From contig CACHOJ010000007.1 of the NCBI GenBank assembly GCA_902581405.1, forward strand, positions 1-57,613: 57,613 bases of DNA, in the 5' to 3' direction. The notes below the pieces were generated by a model. It did no database searches. It was not told the DNA's origin and was given only the letters and a program-made list of their open reading frames with translations. How positions within the stretch are numbered: position 1 is the first letter of the stretch; each line of letters begins with the position of its first letter. Source of the DNA: an uncultured Pelagibacteraceae bacterium. GTDB taxonomy: Bacteria; Pseudomonadota; Alphaproteobacteria; Pelagibacterales; Pelagibacteraceae. Shown here in pieces: positions 41,866-50,197 of the stretch. Position numbers and translations under genes: made by a program.

Positions 41866-42997
41866 GAATTCAATTTCTAAAATCTCAAAAAATAGCACTT
41901 ACCTTCAAATTATTTGGAATGATGGGGAGGAGAGTAAATTCAATTATATGTGGCTAAGAGATAATTGTCCAACAGCACATGACAAGGACTCACGACATAG
42001 AATGTTTAATATTTTAGAAGTTTCTAAAGATATAAACCCTAAAAAATATTCTCTTAATGATGATGGAAAATTAGAAATTGAGTGGAGTGAGGGAGAACAT
42101 ACAAGTTATTATGACCCAAAATGGTTAAGAGAAAATTGCTATACAATCAAAAATAAACAAAAATATAAATCTCCTTATCAATTTTGGGATAATAATTTAA
42201 AAAATAATTTTGAAAGTATATGTATTGATCATGATGAAGTAATTGACTCTGATGAAGGTTTAATAAAATGGCTTGAACTATTACATCATAAGGGTATTGC
42301 CATAGTTAAAAATTCACCAACTGAAAAAAAATCAGGATTTAAAATTCTTCATCGAATAAGCCATGTCAGAGAAACATTTTTTAAAACACCTTTTGAGGTA
42401 ATCAATATTCCAAAACCAAATAATTCTGCATACACGGCGCATGCTTTAAGAAATCATATGGACTTACCCTGGTTTGAATTGCCCCCTGGTTATCAGTTTT
42501 TACATTGTTTAGTAAATGATGCAAATGGTGGAGACTCTTCAGCAATCGATGGATTTGCTGTGGCCGATTATTTAAGACAAAACGAAAAAGATATATTTGA
42601 AACACTAGTTTCTGTGCCTCTTAAATTTAGAGATAAAGATTATACTCAAGAGTCTCATAGAAGTTATCATGCACCTGCAATTAGTTTAACAAAAGATAAA
42701 GATTTTCATGATATTAGATTTAGTGTTGCAACAATGGATGCTTTAGATTGTCATCCAGATCAAATGGATAAAGTTTATAAAGCCCACCATAGATTTGGAA
42801 ACCTTCTACACGATGATAGGTTTCAGATTAAATTTAGATTAGGACCTGGAGACATTTTTTCTTTTAATAATAGGCGTGTTTTACACGGTAGAACTGCTTT
42901 TGATCCAAATTCAGGTCATCGTCATCTTCAAGGATATTATTTAGATAGAGATGAAATACTTGGACGATTGGAATATCTTAAAAAATATAAATTATAA
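41864..42997 (+). CDS. Gamma-butyrobetaine hydroxylase-like Fe(II)/2OG dioxygenase
   Basis: Protein of 377 residues with the two-domain layout of gamma-butyrobetaine dioxygenase (BBOX), which makes L-carnitine. N-terminal small domain with MWLRDNCPTAH and WLRENC, then the TauD-type catalytic domain: HMDLPWFELPPGYQFLHC (BBOX HTDLPYYEHPPG), GGDSSAIDGF, distal His in NNRRVLHGRTAFD and HLQGYYLDRDEI. These match BBOX better than trimethyllysine dioxygenase. The N-domain keeps the first zinc Cys and a His but lacks two of the usual zinc cysteines. It is next to quaternary-amine transport genes and 5 kb from cdhCA. Confidence 0.82.
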   Translation: MNSISKISKNSTYLQIIWNDGEESKFNYMWLRDNCPTAHDKDSRHRMFNILEVSKDINPKKYSLNDDGKLEIEWSEGEHTSYYDPKWLRENCYTIKNKQKYKSPYQFWDNNLKNNFESICIDHDEVIDSDEGLIKWLELLHHKGIAIVKNSPTEKKSGFKILHRISHVRETFFKTPFEVINIPKPNNSAYTAHALRNHMDLPWFELPPGYQFLHCLVNDANGGDSSAIDGFAVADYLRQNEKDIFETLVSVPLKFRDKDYTQESHRSYHAPAISLTKDKDFHDIRFSVATMDALDCHPDQMDKVYKAHHRFGNLLHDDRFQIKFRLGPGDIFSFNNRRVLHGRTAFDPNSGHRHLQGYYLDRDEILGRLEYLKKYKL

Positions 42998-43630
42998 GTT
43001 TTCAAATATAAGATTGTTATTTTTTTTGTATTTCAAAAACTCCTTTTTGTTTTTAATTGTATAATAATATTTCTCTTTATTAATCATTTGTATTCTTTCA
43101 TTATTTAAAAACTTTTTATCTAATATCAGATATTTTATTTTTTTATTTTGGCTACTTTTCAAAATAGATTTTAGACTAGATTTGTTAGAAAATGATAAAC
43201 CTACTGATAGTTTTGAATTAAGTTTAAGAAGATTATATATATTTTCATGCTTAAAAGAGATAAAAATACATTTTTTGAAACCTTTGGTCTCTTTAATCAA
43301 ATTAGATAAAAGTTTTTTATTAAATAATGGCTTTATTTCAATAAAGACAGGAAATTTATTTTTAGAAATTTTTAGAACTTCTTTCAATTGTGGTATTTGA
43401 AAGTTTTTATTTTTAATTTCTTTTAGATCTTCATAATTAATATTTTTAATACTTTTGTTTATTTTAAAAATTCTCTTTAAAGTAAAATCATGAAAACATA
43501 CAAACTTTTTATCCTTGGTTGAATGAATATCTGTTTCAATCCCAAATCTTTTTTTAAATGATGCTTGAAATGACGTTAAGCAGTTTTCTTTGTAATTCTT
43601 ATTTACAATTCCTCGATGAATAATGTGCAT
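42992..43630 (-). CDS. Glycerophosphodiester phosphodiesterase (GDPD family)
   Basis: Short cytoplasmic GDPD-type phosphodiesterase, 212 residues (family often about 250). Seen: HRGIVNKNYKENCLTSF at the N-terminus (HRG, E-N), GIETDIHSTKDKKFVCFHDFTLKRI (ExD and the second catalytic His) and FIEIKP. It would split glycerophosphodiesters such as glycerophosphocholine into glycerol-3-phosphate and an alcohol, so it could liberate choline. It is very Lys/Phe/Asn-rich. The ATG directly follows the T-run of the proX terminator with no Shine-Dalgarno. Its 3' end overlaps the convergent BBOX-like gene by 6 bases. Confidence 0.83.
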   Translation of the reverse strand: MHIIHRGIVNKNYKENCLTSFQASFKKRFGIETDIHSTKDKKFVCFHDFTLKRIFKINKSIKNINYEDLKEIKNKNFQIPQLKEVLKISKNKFPVFIEIKPLFNKKLLSNLIKETKGFKKCIFISFKHENIYNLLKLNSKLSVGLSFSNKSSLKSILKSSQNKKIKYLILDKKFLNNERIQMINKEKYYYTIKNKKEFLKYKKNNNLIFENL

Positions 43631-43664
43631 AAAAAAAAGGGCTTCGTTCTCACAAAGCCCTTTT
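43631..43664 (-). terminator. Rho-independent terminator of proX
   Basis: On the minus strand a 10-base stem (43635-43644 / 43655-43664, core AAAAGGGCTT) with a 10-base loop is followed by eight T (43638-43631). It lies 19 bases after the proX stop and its T-run touches the GDPD start codon. Confidence 0.87.
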
Positions 43665-43683
43665 AATTAATTAGTTTAAAGAT

Positions 43684-44688
43684 TTATTTTGGAATCCAAC
43701 TTTTCCATTTGTCTGGATTGTTGTCTTTCCATTCTTTAACAACTTCTTTAAGATCTCTATTTTTCTGTTTTACTTCAACCAACATTACAGCTTGATCAGC
43801 ATTATCGAATTTCATTTTAGTGAAAAATTCAGCTGCTTTAGCATGCTCTGGCTTAGCAAAAGTATCAGGATTACCATAATTGAAAGTGTAGTCCTTTGCC
43901 CAACCAGTTGCTGGCCATGCTGCAGTTCCACAATCTTTCCAATTGTTTGCTTCTGTGAATGAGTCACAAGTTTTATGTGCAGGAAGTTTTACACCAACCA
44001 TGTCATAAGCACCAAAAAACCAGTGAGGCTCCCATAGATATAACAAGAAAGGTTCTTTTCTTTCATAAGCAGCTACAGCTTCTGCAATTGCTGCCGCTTC
44101 TGTTCCTAATTCATCAGCTTGGAAATCAATACCTAAAAGATCAAGTCTTTTTTGGTCGTGACAGTTCCACCCTGCAACAGGACATGCAATAAGTCTTCCT
44201 TTGCTTCCAGATTCAATTGTAGCAAATTTGTCTTTATGCTTATTTAAATCTTTCCATGATTTAATACCTAAACTTTCAGCAGCATATCTTGGAATGTAGT
44301 AGTCAGATAAACCTATAATTCCAGATGTTCCTAAAAGTTTAACGCTTCCATCACCTTCATAATTAAACATAGTTTGACCATCGTAAATTAGCGGACCTTT
44401 CATCATTACTGTGTCAGCTTCGGCATAACTTGGCCAACTTTCGCATGCAAAGTCAATTTCTCCAGCTGCAATAGCTTCCCACAAACCTGTACCTGATGGG
44501 AATACAACTCTTTTGACTTTGTATCCTAACTCTTCTTCTAGCATACTTACAGCTACTTGACATGTAATCTCTCCACCAGTCCAGTCAGCGACTGCAGCTG
44601 TTAATCTTTTAGCATGTGCAGTACCAAAACTTCCTAGAACTAATACAAGTGACAATATCAATGCTGAAATACTTTTTGATATTTTCAT
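43684..44688 (-). CDS. proX: Quaternary-amine ABC transporter substrate-binding protein (ProX/OpuAC-like)
   Basis: Periplasmic receptor of 334 residues (PF04069). Signal peptide MKISKSISALILSLVLVLG, cleavage after TAHA near residue 26. Mature part has KVKRVVFPSGTGLWEAIAAGEIDF, the aromatic-rich stretches ESWPSYAEAD and LLYLWEPHWFF, suited to cation-pi binding of trimethylammonium groups, and paired Cys (CPVAGWNC). I chose the ATG at 44688 because GAGGGA lies just upstream; another in-frame ATG at 44703 gives five extra residues. The ligand could be carnitine, butyrobetaine, choline or glycine betaine. Confidence 0.9.
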   Translation of the reverse strand: MKISKSISALILSLVLVLGSFGTAHAKRLTAAVADWTGGEITCQVAVSMLEEELGYKVKRVVFPSGTGLWEAIAAGEIDFACESWPSYAEADTVMMKGPLIYDGQTMFNYEGDGSVKLLGTSGIIGLSDYYIPRYAAESLGIKSWKDLNKHKDKFATIESGSKGRLIACPVAGWNCHDQKRLDLLGIDFQADELGTEAAAIAEAVAAYERKEPFLLYLWEPHWFFGAYDMVGVKLPAHKTCDSFTEANNWKDCGTAAWPATGWAKDYTFNYGNPDTFAKPEHAKAAEFFTKMKFDNADQAVMLVEVKQKNRDLKEVVKEWKDNNPDKWKSWIPK

Positions 44689-44723
44689 ATTATTTTCCCT
44701 CATTTTAATTAGTTAAAAAACTT

Positions 44724-44753
44724 ATTTTAGATCAAAATTGATAGTTATGTAAA
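44724..44753 (-). promoter_or_regulatory. Promoter upstream of proX
   Basis: On the minus strand, -35 TTTACA (44748-44753) and -10 TAAAAT (44724-44729) are spaced by 18 bases, in the 98-base gap between the permease gene and proX. This allows the receptor to be made at a higher level than the upstream permease. Confidence 0.5.
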
Positions 44754-44786
44754 CTTCTAATATTGTAACGTTTTTGTTTAGAATGC

Positions 44787-46904
44787 TTATAAACCAAGTG
44801 CTTCTCTTTGCTTTTTTGTCCAAGCAAGAGAAATTCTATCAATAATAATAGCCAATAAAACTATTCCAATTCCTGCCGCAAGACCTCTTCCAGTATCTGA
44901 TCTAGCTAAACCATTGAAAACTTCTAAACCTAACCCTTTTCCTCCAATTAGAGGAGTAACAATTTGCATTGCAAATGCCATAATTACTGTTTGATTAAAG
45001 CCAACAACTAAACTTGGTACAGCAAGTGGAAATTTAATTTTATTTAATGTTTGTAATAATGTTCCTCCAAAAGATCTTGAAACTTCAGAATATGTTCCTG
45101 AAACTTGTGTTAATCCCAGAGAAGTTAATCTTATAATTGGAGGTATTGAATAAATTACTGTTGCAAGAACTGCTGACACTGTTCCTCCACCAAAAAACAT
45201 TAGCACAGGTATTAGGTAGCAGAAATAAGGTAGAGTCTGCATAGCATCCAAAACAACGTTCTGAACATTTCTAAATCTCTCATTGTATGATGCAATTATT
45301 CCAAGCGGAACACCAATAGCAAAACACAAAATTACTGAAACTAAAACAGATGAAAGAGTGATCATTGCTTGGGGCCATATCCCGTTAGCACCTATAAATA
45401 ACAATAATAGCAATGTAACAACAGCAAATCTCAATCCAACGGTAAAATATCCAATCGCCACAAATATACCCGTAGTGTACCACCAAGGAATATGTGTGAG
45501 AAAAGTATCAAGTGGTCTTAAAAGATTAAGATAAATAAATCCCCTTAAACCTTTAGTAAATGCAATGAAGCCAGGGTTTACAGTTAATGATTTTACTCCA
45601 TCGGCAATTGGTTGTCTTATAGAAAGTTTCCAGTCCTCAGGAAAAGTTCCTATTTTAAATAAACTTGAATCTATAAAAGAAATGAGAAAAAAAATAATAA
45701 ATGAAGGTATGATATAATACCTTTTGCTTAATAACTCGCCTATATCTTTAGCGGTATCTTTATTAAATAAAGATATTAAAAATTCAAAAATATAAGCTAT
45801 ATATTTAGTGATATTTATGCAAACAAAATTTACTAAACCACTCAAAAATTCTAAAGGTTTTTCTATAATTCTAGCAATACTATATTTTTCCCAAGCTTGC
45901 GGTAGTAAGTAAAATTTTTGAACATCTGAAGGCAAAGTTGTTTTTGGTTTACTTAATGCTAAACCAAACCTATCAAACATAATAGCCATAAATAATATAC
46001 AAAGCCCTCCTTCCATTGCCCAACCAACATCTAAGTTTCTTATTGCTAACCAAACTTGTCCCCCAATACCTTCAGCTCCTATAAAACAGGCAAGTACAAC
46101 TAATGCTAATGCCATCATTATTACTTGGTTTATTCCCATCATTATACTTGGAAGAGAAAGTGGTATCTTAATTTTAAATAATAACTGCAACCTACTTGAC
46201 CCGAAAGATGTAGCTGACTCAATCGTTTGTTCAGGAACCTGTCTTATACCCGTATTAGTTAATCTAATTATTGGAGGCATTGCATAAATCATTGTTGCCA
46301 ATATTGCTGGCGCCCCACCTATTCCAAAGAAGAATAAAGCTGGGAAAAGATATACAAAGGCAGGCATAACCTGCATAGTATCCAAAATAGGCTTCATAAA
46401 ATTATCGAACCTATCACTTTGAGAGCACATCACGCCTAATGTAACGCCAAATACAACACACAGTAATACAGACAAACCCATCAAGGCCAAGGTCTGCATG
46501 GACTCATCCCACATTCCAGTTCCTCCCCAGAAGTAAATAACAAATAAAGAATATAGTCCAAGCCTTAAGCCACCCGCTATTAAACAAGGTAAAAAAATTA
46601 TCGCTGCAATTAACAACCAAGGTGAGTCAATTAGAAAGTCCTCTAGGAAATAATATCCATTTTTTATATATCCAGCTATTATCTTGGTAAACCATCTGTA
46701 ATTTTTTTTTAAATAATCTTCGCCATCATTAACCCAGGCAGTAAATGTAAATTCATCAGTGACTACCTTGGGCATTTTGGATGGACCTTCGCTTTGAAAA
46801 GATAGCCATAAAGCTATTAGAAAAGTTATTAAGATTGCTGAATATGTTATTATATTTTTGGAATTATTAGATTTTTCTTCAATACTTGTAACTTCAGATG
46901 ACAT
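44787..46904 (-). CDS. proW: Quaternary-amine ABC permease with two fused ProW domains
   Basis: Inner-membrane protein of 705 residues containing two BPD_transp_1 permease domains (roughly residues 140-320 and 515-695), each with its EAA-type coupling loop: ESATSFGSSRLQLLFKIKIP and SEVSRSFGGTLLQTLNKIKF. The domains are recognisably homologous (DTMQVMPAFVYLFPALFFFG versus DAMQTLPYFCYLIPVLMFFG), so one polypeptide supplies the whole channel that two ProW copies normally form. A hydrophobic linker region of about 190 residues separates them. It pairs with ProX downstream and with one or both ProV ATPases. Confidence 0.92.
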   Translation of the reverse strand: MSSEVTSIEEKSNNSKNIITYSAILITFLIALWLSFQSEGPSKMPKVVTDEFTFTAWVNDGEDYLKKNYRWFTKIIAGYIKNGYYFLEDFLIDSPWLLIAAIIFLPCLIAGGLRLGLYSLFVIYFWGGTGMWDESMQTLALMGLSVLLCVVFGVTLGVMCSQSDRFDNFMKPILDTMQVMPAFVYLFPALFFFGIGGAPAILATMIYAMPPIIRLTNTGIRQVPEQTIESATSFGSSRLQLLFKIKIPLSLPSIMMGINQVIMMALALVVLACFIGAEGIGGQVWLAIRNLDVGWAMEGGLCILFMAIMFDRFGLALSKPKTTLPSDVQKFYLLPQAWEKYSIARIIEKPLEFLSGLVNFVCINITKYIAYIFEFLISLFNKDTAKDIGELLSKRYYIIPSFIIFFLISFIDSSLFKIGTFPEDWKLSIRQPIADGVKSLTVNPGFIAFTKGLRGFIYLNLLRPLDTFLTHIPWWYTTGIFVAIGYFTVGLRFAVVTLLLLLFIGANGIWPQAMITLSSVLVSVILCFAIGVPLGIIASYNERFRNVQNVVLDAMQTLPYFCYLIPVLMFFGGGTVSAVLATVIYSIPPIIRLTSLGLTQVSGTYSEVSRSFGGTLLQTLNKIKFPLAVPSLVVGFNQTVIMAFAMQIVTPLIGGKGLGLEVFNGLARSDTGRGLAAGIGIVLLAIIIDRISLAWTKKQREALGL

Positions 46905-46929
46905 ATTGATGTGAAACTTAAAATAAATA

Positions 46930-46958
46930 ATTTTACATTTAAAGAAAAATATTGTCTA
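46930..46958 (-). promoter_or_regulatory. Promoter of the proW-proX unit, overlapping proV2 control
   Basis: On the minus strand, -35 TAGACA (46953-46958) and -10 TAAAAT (46930-46935) are spaced by 17 bases, in the 82-base divergent gap. A plus-strand candidate for proV2 (TTTACA 46932-46937, TCTATT 46955-46960, spacing 17) overlaps it face to face. Confidence 0.5.
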
Positions 46959-46986
46959 TTTTTATGATATTAAAATAACAAAAAAT

Positions 46987-48033
46987 ATGAGTAATCAGCC
47001 AAAAATAACTTGCTCAAATGTTTGGAAATTGTTTGGGTCGGATGAAAAAAGAATTATTAAAGATTTAGATAAAAATTTATCAATTAAAGAGGTTCAAGAA
47101 AAAACAGGACACGTCGTTGCTGTAAAAGATGTAAGCTTTTCAATAGAGAAAGGTGAGACATTTGTTGTAATGGGTTTATCAGGAAGTGGAAAATCAACCT
47201 TAGTTAGATGTATTTCAAGATTAATCGAACCAACAGCCGGAACTGTAAAAATGGATGATGTTGACGTAACTAAAATGAGTGGCAGAGAACTATTAGATTT
47301 AAGAAGAAATAAAATGAGCATGGTTTTTCAACATTTTGGTTTATTTCCACATAGAACAGTTGTGGAGAATATTGGATATGGTTTAGAGATTAGAGGAAAT
47401 AAAAAAAATGATAGAATAGAAAAATCAATGGAAGTTTTAAAAATGGTTGGCTTAGGGGGTTGGCACAACAATTACCCAAGAGAATTATCAGGAGGAATGC
47501 AGCAAAGAGTGGGTTTAGCTCGTGCATTGGCTGTAGATCCAGAAATTTTAATTTTTGACGAACCTTTTTCAGCACTAGATCCATTAATTAGAAGAGAAAT
47601 GCAAGATGAGCTATTAAAGATTCAAGAAAAATTACAGAAGACCATGGTATTTATTACTCATGACTTCTTAGAAGCTATTAAAATGGGCGATCATATTGCA
47701 ATTATGAAAGATGGAGAAGTTTCTCAAGTAGGTACACCAGAAGAAATTGTTGCTAACCCAAAAGATCAATACGTAAAAGATTTTTGTGAAGACGTACCAA
47801 AATACAAAGTTCTTAGTGCTAGCAAAGTAATGAGGGAAGAATGTTGCGATGATACAAAAAAAATGTTTGAAAACGGATCAAATAATATACCTCACAACTC
47901 AAAAATAGAGACTTTAATTGATAAGCTTGTAGATACAGATCAAAAATTTCCAGTTGTTAATAGTGAGACAGGTGAACTTGTTGGTGAAATTGATAGAGCC
48001 ATAGTTATGAAATCAATGAAATCTGCTAGTTAA
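46987..48033 (+). CDS. proV: Quaternary-amine ABC transporter ATPase (ProV/OpuAA-like) 2
   Basis: ATPase of 348 residues, a clear paralogue of ProV1. N-terminal VWKLFGSDEKRIIK and KTGHVVAVKDVSF, Walker A MGLSGSGKST near residue 62, signature LSGGMQQRVGLARAL, Walker B ILIFDEPFSALDP and FITHDFLEAI. The C-terminus keeps a single CBS-like half (DQKFPVVNSETGELVGEIDR). It is transcribed divergently from the double permease gene with 82 bases between, so it is the likelier partner of ProW-ProX than ProV1. Confidence 0.92.
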   Translation: MSNQPKITCSNVWKLFGSDEKRIIKDLDKNLSIKEVQEKTGHVVAVKDVSFSIEKGETFVVMGLSGSGKSTLVRCISRLIEPTAGTVKMDDVDVTKMSGRELLDLRRNKMSMVFQHFGLFPHRTVVENIGYGLEIRGNKKNDRIEKSMEVLKMVGLGGWHNNYPRELSGGMQQRVGLARALAVDPEILIFDEPFSALDPLIRREMQDELLKIQEKLQKTMVFITHDFLEAIKMGDHIAIMKDGEVSQVGTPEEIVANPKDQYVKDFCEDVPKYKVLSASKVMREECCDDTKKMFENGSNNIPHNSKIETLIDKLVDTDQKFPVVNSETGELVGEIDRAIVMKSMKSAS

Positions 48034-48958
48034 TTTCTCTACTCACTTTAGTTTTTTTTTGTTTTACTTTATCTCTCCAAATTATAATCATTCCAGCAAA
48101 TACAATTACGAAAACTCCTGGGAATAATTGTTCCCAAGGGGCCTCATTAAAAAATAACCAACCTAAAACAAATGATGAAGGAATACCAAAATATTCAAAC
48201 GAAGCCATCTTACTTGCAGAGATTAACCTATAAGAATAGATAAAAAGTATTGCCGCAGTACCTCCAAGAATACCAGTCAATGTCATAAGAAAAAAATCTT
48301 GGCTGCTTTTTATTTCTGCGTGTCCAGTAGTCAATAAAAACAGCGCAACACCACCAATTACATTAAATATTAAAGTGTATAATTGAATTTTTGCTGTTGA
48401 GTGACCATCAGGTATAAATTTTAAAATTATCACACTTAATGCCCAAGCAATCGCAGTTAGAATTGGAAATATTGAGTAAAAACTAAATATATCACTTCCT
48501 GGCTGAACAATTAAAACAACGCCAAAAAAACCTATAAAAATTGCAGACCATCTATAAATACCAACTTTATCCTTTAAAAAAATTATTGATAAAATTACAA
48601 TGAAAAATGGTGAAGAAAATGTAAGAACCATAGCGGTTGCAAATTCTAAATTAATAACTGAAATAAATATAAATATATTCATTGATAAGAAAGCCAACCC
48701 TCTAAAAAAGCTTAAGACAATGAATTTGTTGTTTAGGTTCCTAAAAACTGAAATGTGCTCTTTTGTAAATAAAATAAGTATAAATAATGGGATTACCCCC
48801 GCAATATTTCTGAATACTGCTAACTGAATTACAGTATATTCATTACCCAAAAACTTTATTACAACCATATACATATCCACACATAGAATTGCCAAGAGCA
48901 TTGTAACTATTGCTAAATATGTTTTTTTTAAATCTGTTTTTTCTGAAGAAATATTCAT
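48026..48958 (-). CDS. DMT-superfamily (EamA) transporter
   Basis: Inner-membrane protein of 310 residues with two EamA repeats and about ten helices (first TYLAIVTMLLAILCVDMYMV). It overlaps the convergent proV2 by 8 bases and stands 36 bases from the divergent iron alcohol dehydrogenase start. The halves carry the FSSPFFIVILSIIFL block and the IFVIVFAGMIII tail typical of the family. Substrate unknown. Confidence 0.87.
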   Translation of the reverse strand: MNISSEKTDLKKTYLAIVTMLLAILCVDMYMVVIKFLGNEYTVIQLAVFRNIAGVIPLFILILFTKEHISVFRNLNNKFIVLSFFRGLAFLSMNIFIFISVINLEFATAMVLTFSSPFFIVILSIIFLKDKVGIYRWSAIFIGFFGVVLIVQPGSDIFSFYSIFPILTAIAWALSVIILKFIPDGHSTAKIQLYTLIFNVIGGVALFLLTTGHAEIKSSQDFFLMTLTGILGGTAAILFIYSYRLISASKMASFEYFGIPSSFVLGWLFFNEAPWEQLFPGVFVIVFAGMIIIWRDKVKQKKTKVSREIN

Positions 48959-48994
48959 TTATAATTTTTTAAAATTGTATACTTTATAAAAGAA

Positions 48995-50185
48995 ATGCAA
49001 AGTTTTAAACTTAACGAAACCGATATTCTATCCAATCAAGATTGGACGTTTCCGACTAATATTGCATACGGTCCAGGTAGATTAAAAGAAATAGGTGGTA
49101 TATGTAATAATTTAGATATTAAAAATCCGTTAATAGTTACAGATAAAGGAAGCACAAAATTACCATTTATTATTAATTTACAAAATTATTTAAAAAGTTC
49201 TGATGTAAAATCAGATTTATTTTTTGATATATCTCCAAATCCAAGAGAAGATGAAGTTTCAAATGGTGTTAGTAAATTTAAAGATGGAAACCATGATGCC
49301 ATAATTGCAATTGGTGGAGGCAGTGCTATGGATGGAGGAAAATTAATTTGCCTTACAGCAAACAATGATGTTCCATTAAGAGATTTTGAATTTGAGTTAA
49401 CTCCGCCTAAAATTAGCAAAGATAACCCATTCCCAAAAATTATAACTATTCCAACAACTGCTGGAACTGGAGCTGAAACAGAAATTTCAGCTATGGTTAC
49501 TTATTTAAAAGAGGGCATGAAATTTTGCATGTGGCATCCAGATGTTAGACCTTCCTTAGCATTGTTAGATCCAGAACTAACTATTGGATTGCCAGCAAAT
49601 TTAACGGCATGGACTGGTGCAGATGCTTTAATCCATGGTATAGAGGGTTATTGTGTTCCTGGTTTCAATCCAATGTGTGATGGTGCTGCTTTAGAAGGTT
49701 TATCTTTGATATCAAAATCTTTAGTCACAGCCGTAGAGGATCCTAGCAATATAGTTGCAAGAGGTGGAATGCATGTTGGATCTTGTTTGGCAGGAATTTC
49801 TTTTTTAAAAGGTTTAGGATTAGTACATGCTATTGCTCATATGGTTGGAGCCGAATACAATACTCATCACGGACTAACGAATGCAATAATATTACCTGTA
49901 GTTTTAAAATATAATCTACCAGGTATGGAAGAAAAAGTTAAAAGAATGTCAGAGGCTATGCAATTTAAAGATCATTCTGTAGATGCATTTATATCAAACA
50001 TTGAAAACATTCTTGATAGAATTAAAATTCCAAAAAGTTTAAGCGAAATTGGAGTCCCCGAGGATTGTGTTGATAGAATTGCTGAAAAATCAATGAAAGA
50101 TCAAGCCTATGGACAAAATCCTAGAAAAGCAACTTTAGAAGAAATAAAGGTAATGACTCTAGCATCCATTAAAAAAGCTAGGTAA
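48995..50185 (+). CDS. Iron-containing alcohol dehydrogenase
   Basis: Group III metal-dependent alcohol dehydrogenase of 396 residues. N-domain with GPGRLKEIG and the cofactor-binding IAIGGGSAMDGGK near residue 105; PTTAGTGAETE; metal-binding residues in GADALIHGIEGY (Asp, His) and GLVHAIAHMVGAEYNTHHGL (two His). It interconverts an alcohol and an aldehyde or ketone with NAD(P). It heads a plus-strand operon with amidase, DMT transporter and homocysteine methyltransferase genes, 12 bases before the amidase. Confidence 0.91.
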   Translation: MQSFKLNETDILSNQDWTFPTNIAYGPGRLKEIGGICNNLDIKNPLIVTDKGSTKLPFIINLQNYLKSSDVKSDLFFDISPNPREDEVSNGVSKFKDGNHDAIIAIGGGSAMDGGKLICLTANNDVPLRDFEFELTPPKISKDNPFPKIITIPTTAGTGAETEISAMVTYLKEGMKFCMWHPDVRPSLALLDPELTIGLPANLTAWTGADALIHGIEGYCVPGFNPMCDGAALEGLSLISKSLVTAVEDPSNIVARGGMHVGSCLAGISFLKGLGLVHAIAHMVGAEYNTHHGLTNAIILPVVLKYNLPGMEEKVKRMSEAMQFKDHSVDAFISNIENILDRIKIPKSLSEIGVPEDCVDRIAEKSMKDQAYGQNPRKATLEEIKVMTLASIKKAR

Positions 50186-50197
50186 TAGAAAATTCTC

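Noticed and set aside
44787..46904. Permease gene as an assembly duplication
   Set aside because: The two permease halves are homologous but strongly diverged in DNA and protein, with a distinct linker, so this is a real two-domain protein.
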